Shown: positions 17,995-25,282 of the stretch, in pieces
How the letters are laid out: the number at the start of each line of letters is the position of its first letter
Numbering within the stretch: position 1 is the first letter of the stretch
Source: Suilimivivens aceti
GTDB taxonomy: Bacteria; Bacillota; Clostridia; Lachnospirales; Lachnospiraceae
Assembly (NCBI RefSeq): GCF_025567405.1
Contig: NZ_JAOQKJ010000006.1
Location: forward strand, 1 to 64,000
Reading direction: 5' to 3'
DNA length: 64,000 nt
Notes under the pieces: model-generated
Databases searched by the model: none
Told to the model about the DNA's origin: nothing
Seen by the model: the letters and a program-made list of their open reading frames with translations, nothing else
Made by a program: the position numbers and the translations under genes

Positions 17995-18382
17995 GAATGC
18001 TTGGTTTGCAGAGTAATGTGGAGATCGGTGGACTAGTGGATTCATCTTCAATACAAAGCATGGACGTCCGATAATGTCGGCGGGAGTGAACAGCTTTCTA
18101 AAAAATATTGTCAATGCCTATAATAAGAAAGAAAGCAAACTGGCAGAAGAAGAGAAGCGAGAGACGGGGCTGATGCCGCCTATTTCATCGAATACCCTTC
18201 GTCATACGGGATGTACCAGATTGGGTGAAAACAACGTCAATCCCAAAGTTATGCAGTATGTGATGAGCCATTCAGATGCACAGATCACAATGAATGTCTA
18301 TAATCATATTGCAGAAAAGTCTCATGTGGAGAATGGGATGTCTAAAATGAACCTGCCGGAAACCGTACCTGTTGTGGTATAA
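17995..18382 (+). pseudogene. Integrase C-terminal fragment of element A
   Basis: It matches the last third of the element B integrase. A single-base loss in GGTGGACTAGTGG (element B: GGTGGACGTAGTGG) shifts the frame near 18031. The later part is open from 18074. The catalytic HxLRH box reads NTLRHTGC and GHSD reads SHSD, while the nucleophile Tyr context NVYNHI is kept. It cannot be active alone. Confidence 0.85.
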
Positions 18383-18622
18383 ATCATAAGTTGTTGTCGT
18401 AAAAATGTGGTCAAATCAAGAAAATCGAGTGCGAAAGCAAGTGAAAAATCCCTGTGAAGTAGTGGCATACGCCATGCACAGCTCGGGAAAGAATTCCTTC
18501 GCTGTCGGGCTGCCGCCCTATACATTTCCATGAAAGAGCCATCTTTACCAAGCAAGCTTGAAAGAAGGCTCTTTCACGTAAATGTGCATGACTCGCAGCG
18601 TTCACAAAATCTTCACAAAAAA
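18383..18622. other. Non-coding integrase-to-attachment segment of element A
   Basis: Its start (AAGAAAATCGAGTGCGAAAGC region near 18418) is similar to the DNA after the element B integrase (AAGAAAATTGAGTGTGAGTGC near 40468). A 10-bp perfect stem with a 26-nt loop lies at 18531-18576 (TGAAAGAGCC/GGCTCTTTCA). No ORF with a ribosome site was found. Confidence 0.6.
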
Positions 18623-18665
18623 TTAGCACTCACCACTTGACAGTGCTAATAATAGGTGTTATATT
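18623..18665 (+). promoter_or_regulatory. CIRCE operator and promoter of hsp20
   Basis: TTAGCACTC (18623-18631), 9 nt, CAGTGCTAA (18641-18649): the HrcA operator with one deviation (C for G at the first base of the right arm). That deviation completes the -35 hexamer TTGACA (18637-18642), followed after 17 nt by TATATT (18660-18665). HrcA bound here would block the promoter directly. Confidence 0.9.
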
Positions 18666-18707
18666 ACATGTAGAACAAAGGAAGAGGAAAGAATGGAGGA
18701 ATGACTT

Positions 18708-19148
18708 ATGTTAATGCCTAGTGTATATGGAAGAGATTTCTTTGATGATTTAATGGATGGTTTTGGATTCCCGGATGTAAATAAGAAGCTGTATGGCAGG
18801 CATGCGAAGAACATGATGAAGACAGATATCAGGGAGACCGATGAGGGATATGAAGTGATCATGGATCTGCCGGGATTCAAGAAGGATGAGATCGAGGTTC
18901 AGCTTGAAAACGGTTATCTGACTGTATCAGCAGCCAAGGGACTTGACAAGGATGAAGCCGATAAGAAAGGTAAATACATCTGCAGAGAGCGTTATGCCGG
19001 TGAAATGAGCAGAAGCTTCTATGTAGGTGAGGATATCCTTGATACCGATATTCATGCAAGGTTTGAAAATGGTATTCTGAAGCTGGATGTTCCAAAGAAG
19101 GAAGCGAAGGCAGTGGAAACAAAGAAACATGTTGCCATTGAAGGATGA
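18708..19148 (+). CDS. Hsp20 small heat-shock protein
   Basis: A 146-residue alpha-crystallin-domain holdase that binds unfolding proteins. The N-terminus (FFDDLMDGFGF) precedes the domain from MMKTDIRETDEGYEVIMDLPG to ENGILKLDVPKKE. The C-terminal extension ends KKHVAIEG. RBS GGAGGA. A perfect HrcA-type promoter lies upstream and dnaJ-like cbpA follows, so it belongs to the class I heat-shock regulon. Confidence 0.95.
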   Translation: MLMPSVYGRDFFDDLMDGFGFPDVNKKLYGRHAKNMMKTDIRETDEGYEVIMDLPGFKKDEIEVQLENGYLTVSAAKGLDKDEADKKGKYICRERYAGEMSRSFYVGEDILDTDIHARFENGILKLDVPKKEAKAVETKKHVAIEG

Positions 19149-19157
19149 CAGGTAACC

Positions 19158-19184
19158 TGCCCCGGACTTTCCGGGGCATTTTTT
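19158..19184 (+). terminator. Terminator between hsp20 and the dnaJ-like gene
   Basis: TGCCCCGGA (19158-19166), a 3-nt loop, TCCGGGGCA (19170-19178) and TTTTTT. It would leave only partial read-through to the next gene. Confidence 0.9.
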
Positions 19185-19211
19185 GAATAAGCAGAAAAGA
19201 GGGTGAGAACA

Positions 19212-20225
19212 GTGGCTGATAAACGAGATTATTATGAAGTACTTGGCGTAGCAAGAAATGCAGATGACGCAGCGATCAAAAAAGCATACCGTAAGCTTGC
19301 GAAGAAATATCACCCGGATATGAATAAGGACAATCCCTCCGCTGAAGAGAAATTCAAGGAAGTCACGGAGGCTTATAATATATTAAGTGATAAGGAAAAG
19401 AGAAAACTGTATGATCAGTTTGGCCATGCTGCCTTTGACGAAGGGGGCGGCAACTCCGGAGCCGGTGGCTATCAGGGCGGTTTTGGCTCAGATGGTACCT
19501 TCCATTTTAATGGCGGTCCCGGTGGCGGCTATCAGGAGTTCCATTATTCCGGAGATAATCTGGATGATATTTTTGATGGTATTTTCGGAGGCTTCAAAGG
19601 AAAGGGATTTGGCAGTGGATTCCACTCCAAAGGCTTCCGCACGCAGGATTTTGAGGATAATGGCGGGTTCTTTGGAGGAGGGGGCAGAAGTCGCAGCCAG
19701 GAAGGAGAGGATGTTCTGGCTAAGGTGGATGTTACCTTTGAAGAAGCGGCTCTTGGCGCTGATAAGGTGATCCATTTCCGGTCACCAGACGGGAAAGAAG
19801 AGTCCCTGCAGGTGCATATCCCGGCAGGTATTGATTCCGGACAGAAGATCCGGCTGAAAGGCAAAGGCATGCCGGGAAGAAATGGCGGCGGTGCCGGTAA
19901 CATGCTTCTGGAGGTCAATGTCCTTAAGAAACCCGGCTTTGAACGGAAGGGCATGGACATTTATACCACAGTTGAAATTCCCTTTGCAACAGCAGCCCTT
20001 GGCGGTGAGGCGATCGTACCTACCTTAAATGGGCGGGTAAGCTGCAAGATCAAAGAAGGAACCCAGTCCGGAACAAAGATCCGGCTGAAGGGCAAAGGAA
20101 TCGTATCCATGAAGAATGCTTCGGAAAAAGGTGATGAATATGCGGTGATCCAGATTCAGGTGCCAAAGCATCTAAGTCCGGACGCAAGACAGAAACTGAC
20201 AGAGTTTGTAAAGGCAGCTTCCTGA
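19212..20225 (+). CDS. DnaJ-family co-chaperone without zinc domain (CbpA/DnaJ2-type)
   Basis: A 337-residue J-protein that stimulates DnaK. The J domain (residues 4-68) contains the HPD motif in KKYHPDMNKD. A Gly/Phe-rich linker (75-165) follows, then two beta-sandwich substrate domains (GEDVLAKVDVTFEEAALG onward). The CxxCxGxG zinc repeats of class A DnaJ are absent, so it is class B. The GTG at 19212 is chosen over 19203 because GAGGGTG lies 6 nt upstream and MADKRDYYEVLG is the normal family start. It follows hsp20, 63 nt away across a terminator. Confidence 0.92.
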   Translation: MADKRDYYEVLGVARNADDAAIKKAYRKLAKKYHPDMNKDNPSAEEKFKEVTEAYNILSDKEKRKLYDQFGHAAFDEGGGNSGAGGYQGGFGSDGTFHFNGGPGGGYQEFHYSGDNLDDIFDGIFGGFKGKGFGSGFHSKGFRTQDFEDNGGFFGGGGRSRSQEGEDVLAKVDVTFEEAALGADKVIHFRSPDGKEESLQVHIPAGIDSGQKIRLKGKGMPGRNGGGAGNMLLEVNVLKKPGFERKGMDIYTTVEIPFATAALGGEAIVPTLNGRVSCKIKEGTQSGTKIRLKGKGIVSMKNASEKGDEYAVIQIQVPKHLSPDARQKLTEFVKAAS

Positions 20226-20332
20226 TGAGGGAGGCTGCCTTTAGTACCATATAAAGATCTTATCAGCGACTATCTGCCTGCGTTTGAGACAACGCTTGCA
20301 GGGAATTTTTAAATCTAGGTTTTAGAATGAGC

Positions 20333-20367
20333 GGAAGGCAATTTAGGTTGCCTTCCCTTTCTTTTTC
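20333..20367 (+). terminator. Terminator downstream of the dnaJ-like gene
   Basis: GGAAGGCAA (20333-20341) and TTGCCTTCC (20348-20356), then a T-rich tail. A second hairpin (AAGGCAGC/GCTGCCTT) spans the dnaJ stop at about 20212-20242. The rest of 20226-20528 holds no gene, only the repeats listed next. Confidence 0.8.
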
Positions 20368-20449
20368 TGCCGTTTTCTGGATGATTGCATGAAATAAACA
20401 GTGTTTATATACCGATACACGAAAAAGTAAATCAATTTAGTGGAGCAAT

Positions 20450-20497
20450 AAAAACGGGGCAAAATTCATATGATAAAATTGAAAAAACGGGGCAAAA
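20450..20497. repeat. Two 15-bp direct repeats upstream of the second DUF4143 ATPase
   Basis: AAAAACGGGGCAAAA at 20450-20464 and again at 20483-20497, start to start 33 bp, about three helical turns. A TATGAT-like hexamer (20469-20474) lies between them and the gene starts 32 nt after the second copy. The layout suits binding of a dimeric regulator; the regulator is unknown. Confidence 0.5.
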
Positions 20498-20528
20498 GAG
20501 GTATTGTTAAAAAGGGAGGAGAAAATTT

Positions 20529-21875
20529 ATGTATAGAAAAGACTCCATTATCATAGAAGAATGGTTGAAAAGTTCTGATAAAGCATTATTGGTGACAGGA
20601 GCCAGACAGATTGGAAAGACCTGGCTTATAAGAGAGGAAATTGCCAAAAGCGGATATCGCAAGTTTGAAGTAAATTTCATAGATCAGCCGGATCTGATAG
20701 ATTATCTCAATGTCAAAATGAGTGCGGATGAGTTTCTGGTGAAATTAAAAATGATTATGCCGGAAGATTGTAAGCCACAGGAAACTGTCGTTTTTTTTGA
20801 TGAGATACAGAAATGTCCGGAAATAGTGACAAAGATAAAGTTTCTTGTCGAAGAAGGCAGCTTCAAATATGTAATGAGCGGATCCTTATTAGGAGTAGAG
20901 CTTAAGGGAATAGCGTCGGTTCCGGTGGGATATTTAACGTTCCTAAGAATGTATCCTATGGATTTTGAAGAATTCATGATAGCGAATAATGTGTCAAAAA
21001 CAACTTTGGAAATGTTGAAAGAAAAATTTGAAGCATACCAGCCGGTGGATGAATTCATACACCAAAAGCTATTGTCTCTGTTTTTTATCTACCTTATTGT
21101 TGGAGGCATGCCAGATGCGGTAAAAAGCTATATTGCTACAAAAGATATTCGGGAGGTGGATAAAGTACAACGGGATATCGTAGCGCTATACAAAGAGGAT
21201 TTCTCTCAATATGAGAGTGAAGATAAAAAACTAAAATTGATATCTATTTATGATATCATTCCGGCAGAATTAAACAAACAGAATAAAAAGTTTGTATTTA
21301 CAATGCTGGACAAAGAGCTAAAGTTTGACAGATATGAAAACAGTTTTTTGTGGCTGAAAGATGTCGGAGTCGCGTTGCCGGTATATAACGTGGAAGCTCC
21401 CATTATTCCTCTCAAAGCGAGCAAGAGCAGCAATGTGTTTCGGCTTTTCTCCAATGACACCGGATTGCTTACCAGTGCATATCCGGCGGAAACCAAACTG
21501 GAACTGATCAATAAAAACAGCGAAGTAAATAACGGCGCTCACTTTGAAAATGCTGTGATCCAGCAATTAACTTCCAATGGTCTGGAACCCTATTTCTGCA
21601 AAAAGAAAAATATAGGGGAACTGGATGTTCTGGTCGAAATGGAGGGAAAAGTGGTTCCAATTGAGGTAAAATCCGGGAAAGCCTACAAGGTACACAAAGC
21701 CTTGGATAACTTTATGAAAATTCCCGATTATCATATTGAGAAGGCATATGTTTTATCGGTAGCAAATGTGGAACAGGAGGGAGCCGTAGTATATCTTCCT
21801 GTCTATATGTGCTATCTCTTAAAAGAACGGAAAATTGGAAAGCTAATAGTGAATCTGGATATGGAAGGGTTATAA
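20529..21875 (+). CDS. AAA ATPase with C-terminal DUF4143 (copy 2)
   Basis: A 448-residue relative of the gene at 15475 but clearly more divergent. It has P-loop GARQIGKTW, Walker B VVFFDEIQ, sensor segment MSGSLLGVEL and C-terminal nuclease-like core GELDVLVE...VVPIEVKSGKAYK. RBS GGGAGGAG. The function of the family is not established; the C-terminal fold suggests nucleic-acid interaction. It is flanked upstream by the 15-bp repeats. Confidence 0.85.
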   Translation: MYRKDSIIIEEWLKSSDKALLVTGARQIGKTWLIREEIAKSGYRKFEVNFIDQPDLIDYLNVKMSADEFLVKLKMIMPEDCKPQETVVFFDEIQKCPEIVTKIKFLVEEGSFKYVMSGSLLGVELKGIASVPVGYLTFLRMYPMDFEEFMIANNVSKTTLEMLKEKFEAYQPVDEFIHQKLLSLFFIYLIVGGMPDAVKSYIATKDIREVDKVQRDIVALYKEDFSQYESEDKKLKLISIYDIIPAELNKQNKKFVFTMLDKELKFDRYENSFLWLKDVGVALPVYNVEAPIIPLKASKSSNVFRLFSNDTGLLTSAYPAETKLELINKNSEVNNGAHFENAVIQQLTSNGLEPYFCKKKNIGELDVLVEMEGKVVPIEVKSGKAYKVHKALDNFMKIPDYHIEKAYVLSVANVEQEGAVVYLPVYMCYLLKERKIGKLIVNLDMEGL

Positions 21876-21911
21876 CGTTGGAAGAAGTGATAAAACGATA
21901 AATCGGGATTG

Positions 21912-22099
21912 TGCGCCCAGACAAGCGTTGCTTTCCAGAATCTCATCTACGACTATTACAGCAAGGAACTGTCAGAATTACATCAATGAAACAAAACCTG
22001 ACGGAACCGTTGTAACCAGATTCACGCCGATTGCGGCCAAATTGAATGACTGGCTGAAGGCCGAATTGTTTTCAGAAATGATTGATAAACTTTCGTGAA
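21912..22099 (+). pseudogene. Gene remnants between the second and third DUF4143 ATPases
   Basis: Two short open stretches in different frames, CAQTSVAFQNLIYDYYSKEL (21912-21971) and TKPDGTVVTRFTPIAAKLND (about 21993-22052, continuing to a stop at 22099). They look like protein but have no start or ribosome site. They may be pieces of one lost gene; the family is not recognised. The rest of 21876-22273 is AT-rich without features. Confidence 0.3.
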
Positions 22100-22273
22100 G
22101 TGTGGGAAATAAAACAAACCTATGATACATGGAAATGATAATTACAATGTAAAAAATGATGGTATAGTTACGAAGTTCGATGTAAAAAATGTGATAAACG
22201 AGCAAAAGTTCGTTGTACTTTTTGTAAATATGTCTTATGATACATTTATATAGAGAATAATGGAGGTGCAAGT

Positions 22274-23572
22274 ATGTACCGGACTGCGATTGAAAAGCTG
22301 TTAAAATGGAAACAAAATAAACATCGAAAGCCCATGATTATAGAAGGAGCACGTCAGGTTGGTAAGACCTGGTTGATGAAGGAGTTTGGACAACAGGCAT
22401 ATGCAGATACTGTATATATCAATTTTGATTCCAATTCCAGAATGGCAGAATTATTTGCTTCTGATCTGGATACAGAGCGTCTGATCATGGGATTGGAATT
22501 GTATGCAGGACACAAAATTGATCCTGACAATACCTTATTGATCTTCGATGAAGTACAGGAAGTTCCAAGGGCGCTTTCTTCACTTAAATATTTTTATGAA
22601 AATGCGCCGCAGTATCATATTGTGTGTGCAGGTTCCTTACTTGGCATTGCTCTGCATCAGGGAACATCTTTTCCAGTTGGCAAGGTAGATTTCATGAATC
22701 TTTATCCTCTTTCTTTCAGAGAGTTTCTGATGGCAAATGGGCAGGAAAGATTTGCTGAACTGATTGACAAACGGGATTTTCAAATGATCACAAGTTTTAA
22801 GCTGACATATATTGACGCACTGAAACACTATTATTATGTTGGTGGTATGCCTGAAGCTGTGCAAAGCTTCGCAGAGAATAAAGATTTTAATGAGGTTCGC
22901 GAAATTCAAAGGCGGATTCTTATGGCCTATGAACAGGATTTCTCAAAGCATGCACCTAATGAAATCGTTCCGAGATTACGTATGATATGGAACAGTATTC
23001 CTTCTCAGTTGGCGAAGGAAAATAAGAAGTTTATTTATGGCCTTGTCAGGGAAGGGGCTCGTGCGAAGGATTATGAGGCGGCAATTATGTGGCTCAGTGA
23101 TTGTGGACTTGTTCATAAAATCAGCCGTGTCAATACGGCAGGTATTCCTTTGCGGGCTTATGAGGACCTGAAGGCATTTAAACTGTTTGTAGTGGATGTT
23201 GGACTTCTTGGCTGTATGGCCGGACTGCGTCAGCATACGCTGCTTGATGGAAATGATCTTTTTGTAGAATTTAAAGGCGCACTGACAGAGCAATATGTTT
23301 GCCAGCAGTTAAAAAATATTGAGGATTTGGATATTTATTATTACACCAATGACAGAGGCTCCTGCGAGATTGACTTTGTGGTTGACACAGGAGGAAAGAT
23401 TGTCCCAGTTGAAGTAAAAGCAGAGGTAAATCTCAGAGCGAAGAGTTTGAAGAGTTATCAGGAAAAATTTTCACCTGAAATATCTGTTCGTACATCTATG
23501 GCAGATTATAAAAAAGAAGAATGGCTCGTCAATCTGCCATTGTATGCGATAGACCAGATTACTGCGTTTTAA
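22274..23572 (+). CDS. AAA ATPase with C-terminal DUF4143 (copy 3)
   Basis: A 432-residue protein of the same subfamily as copy 1. It has P-loop GARQVGKTW, Walker B LLIFDEVQ, sensor segment CAGSLLGIAL, the internal motif SIPSQLAKENKKFIYGLVREG, and the C-terminal core CEIDFVVD...IVPVEVKAE. RBS GGAGGTG 7 nt upstream. Copies 1 and 3 share long near-identical stretches, suggesting duplication or independent arrival; copy 2 is older. Confidence 0.87.
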   Translation: MYRTAIEKLLKWKQNKHRKPMIIEGARQVGKTWLMKEFGQQAYADTVYINFDSNSRMAELFASDLDTERLIMGLELYAGHKIDPDNTLLIFDEVQEVPRALSSLKYFYENAPQYHIVCAGSLLGIALHQGTSFPVGKVDFMNLYPLSFREFLMANGQERFAELIDKRDFQMITSFKLTYIDALKHYYYVGGMPEAVQSFAENKDFNEVREIQRRILMAYEQDFSKHAPNEIVPRLRMIWNSIPSQLAKENKKFIYGLVREGARAKDYEAAIMWLSDCGLVHKISRVNTAGIPLRAYEDLKAFKLFVVDVGLLGCMAGLRQHTLLDGNDLFVEFKGALTEQYVCQQLKNIEDLDIYYYTNDRGSCEIDFVVDTGGKIVPVEVKAEVNLRAKSLKSYQEKFSPEISVRTSMADYKKEEWLVNLPLYAIDQITAF

Positions 23573-23631
23573 TATTCTGTGGGGCTACTTCAAGAAAGAA
23601 GCTGGAAGAAATACTGGAGTACAGATAGGAC

Positions 23632-24543
23632 ATGGAGAGCGTGAAAAAAGAGACAGCATATTATCATCTTCCCGGGTTGTTTGAATTTTATGAGTTTTAC
23701 AGTGTCTTTTTACCGCTGTTTTATGATCACCGGGAATATTTTTATGACTGGTGTGAAATTGGATCTGTCTATGGGGCACCCTCGGACTGTATCTGGGGCG
23801 GTGGACGGACATCCTTTGGAGATCATGACCCTTTGGAGGCTCTTTCTCTCATGGAGAAATATGGAATTTCTGCCAGACTGACTTTCAGCAATTCGTTACT
23901 TACAGAAGGACATCTTTCAGATAAAAAATGCAATGACCTCTGCAGACTGTTTGATGCGGGCAGCAAAATCAGAAATGGAGTTATTATTCATTCGGGTCTA
24001 CTGCTGGATTACTTAAAAGAAAAGTACCCAAATCTCTATTTTGTTTCTTCTACGACCAAAGTGCTGACAGATTTTCAGCGGTTCAGAGAAGAAGTGGAAA
24101 GATCAGATTTCCTGTATGTAGTGCCGGATTTCCGATTAAATAAAGCCTTTGTCAGGTTGCAGACACTGACAGAGGAGCAAAGGGACAAGGTAGAATTTCT
24201 GTGTAATGAGTGCTGTTTCTTTGGGTGTAAAGACAGAAAACGCTGCTACGAAGCAGTCAGTAGAAAGAATCTGGGGGAAGTCTGTCCTGATTTTTCCTGC
24301 AAGGCACCGGATATCAGGGAGGGTTATCGCTTTTCCAAAGCAATGGAAAATCCGGGATTTATCGGTATTGACGACATAAGGAATGTGTATCTGCCTATGG
24401 GATTTTCCAACTTCAAGATTGAAGGCCGGGGACTTGGCAGTGCACTGATACTGGAGTTTCTTCTTTATTATATGACAAAGCCGGAGTATCAGCTTCGGGT
24501 CAGGGAAGAAATCTACCTTGATAATATGCTGGATCTGTTTTAA
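23632..24543 (+). CDS. U32-like Fe-S protein of unknown function
   Basis: A 303-residue protein. The C-terminal LPMGFSNFKIEGRGLGSAL recalls the LKIEGR motif of peptidase U32/UbiU-UbiV-type barrels. Cysteines at CNECCFFGCKDRKRC and in CPDFSC could bind an Fe-S cluster, as in UbiU/UbiV. The N-terminal half shows GSVYGAPSDCIWGGGR and a repeated beta-alpha pattern. No substrate can be given. The start at 23632 has only a weak AGGA. It is the last chromosomal gene before the left end of element B. Confidence 0.55.
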   Translation: MESVKKETAYYHLPGLFEFYEFYSVFLPLFYDHREYFYDWCEIGSVYGAPSDCIWGGGRTSFGDHDPLEALSLMEKYGISARLTFSNSLLTEGHLSDKKCNDLCRLFDAGSKIRNGVIIHSGLLLDYLKEKYPNLYFVSSTTKVLTDFQRFREEVERSDFLYVVPDFRLNKAFVRLQTLTEEQRDKVEFLCNECCFFGCKDRKRCYEAVSRKNLGEVCPDFSCKAPDIREGYRFSKAMENPGFIGIDDIRNVYLPMGFSNFKIEGRGLGSALILEFLLYYMTKPEYQLRVREEIYLDNMLDLF

Positions 24544-24630
24544 AAGAGATCTTCCTGTCAGGTGGGGCGGAGGAAAAGCTTTTCCAGGAAATATGCGTAA
24601 CTCATAGATTTCACAGAAGTTTCACAAATA

Positions 24631-24641
24631 ATTAGCACTCA
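24631..24641. repeat. Left attachment repeat of element B
   Basis: ATTAGCACTCA, identical to 40546-40556 and to 18622-18632. Similarity with the right copy extends over about 28 bp with a few mismatches (CAAATAATTAGCACTCA versus CAAATTATTAGCACTCA). It includes the left CIRCE arm TTAGCACTC but no right arm follows at the proper distance. Confidence 0.75.
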
Positions 24642-24766
24642 ACTGTTGATAATGGAAGTCGATTTTTGTCCTGCTTTGTGTATCGCAGAAATGCCTATTT
24701 TACGGGCTTTCTGAGCAATCAGTCATTTTGTCTGGTATCGTAGAATATCGTCAAATGAATTGCAAA

Positions 24767-24786
24767 TGGTGTAAATTTGGTGTAAA
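24767..24786 (+). repeat. Integrase arm-type repeats, left end of element B
   Basis: TGGTGTAAA at 24767-24775 and 24778-24786, one helical turn (11 bp) apart, about 130 bp inside the left attachment repeat. The same nonamer recurs at the right end. Confidence 0.55.
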
Positions 24787-24817
24787 AAATCAGAGAAAAA
24801 AGGAGAGTGCTAATAAA

Positions 24818-25165
24818 ATGGAACTGACTTATACGAATGTAAATGGATATCTGATTCCGAACCTTACCTACAAATCTGGTGATCAGATGGAGCAGCTTGG
24901 TAAATATGGATTCTTACGCAGAGATTATCTGAAGAATCACCGTAATTCCTTGTATCAGGTGATGCTGTTGCAGGATACAATCGGTGAGCATCTGCTGGAA
25001 GTGGACAAGGCTGCCAGAGAACGGGAAGAAGTTATTCTGAAGCAGTTGGAGGAAAAAGAGCCTTTGCCGGATAAGGAGAAAGACCAGATGGCATGGGTAA
25101 GAGCAGCTAATCAGCACAGAGCAGTTGCAGAAGAAATTATTTTGAAGGAATTGATCTACGTGTAA
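24818..25165 (+). CDS. tnpV: TnpV-family transposon protein
   Basis: A 115-residue protein starting MELTYTNVNGYLIPNLTY, with LGKYGFLRRDYLKNHR in the middle and a DQMAWVRAANQHRAVAEEI stretch at the end, the TnpV signature of clostridial mobile elements. Its role is unknown; it is usually carried near integrases. The ATG at 24818 is chosen because AAAAAAGGAG precedes it and the family starts there. First gene inside element B. Confidence 0.85.
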   Translation: MELTYTNVNGYLIPNLTYKSGDQMEQLGKYGFLRRDYLKNHRNSLYQVMLLQDTIGEHLLEVDKAAREREEVILKQLEEKEPLPDKEKDQMAWVRAANQHRAVAEEIILKELIYV

Positions 25166-25226
25166 GATTGAGGAATACAGTAAGTAACAGATAAATTGAT
25201 AGTAAACAGAATATTGTGAGCAGATA

Positions 25227-25264
25227 AGGCGTGAGTCATAGAAATGTGGCCCACGTCTTTTCTT
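25227..25264 (+). terminator. Terminator after tnpV
   Basis: AAGGCGTG and CACGTCTT arms (one wobble pair) followed by TTCTTTT, before the primase gene. Confidence 0.5.
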
Positions 25265-25282
25265 TTGCTCTGAGGGGAAGTG

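Larger units (their letters stand above)
17325..18632. mobile_element. Element A: decayed integrative element module
   Basis: This block is a shortened relative of 37432-40556 in element B. In order it has repeat-terminator-repeat (17325-17485), the C-terminal part of the XRE regulator (17490-17894), a fragment of the DNA preceding the excisionase (about 17930-17975), and the integrase C-terminus (about 17995-18382). It ends at ATTAGCACTCA (18622-18632) inside the CIRCE of hsp20. At least two internal deletions and one frameshift are visible by comparison. The left end is not identified. Confidence 0.7.

Noticed and set aside
24632..24813. CIRCE-like arms TTAGCACTC (24632-24640) and GAGTGCTAA (24805-24813) as an HrcA operator
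   Set aside because: They are 164 bp apart instead of 9; the left arm is explained as attL and the right one lies in the tnpV ribosome-site region.
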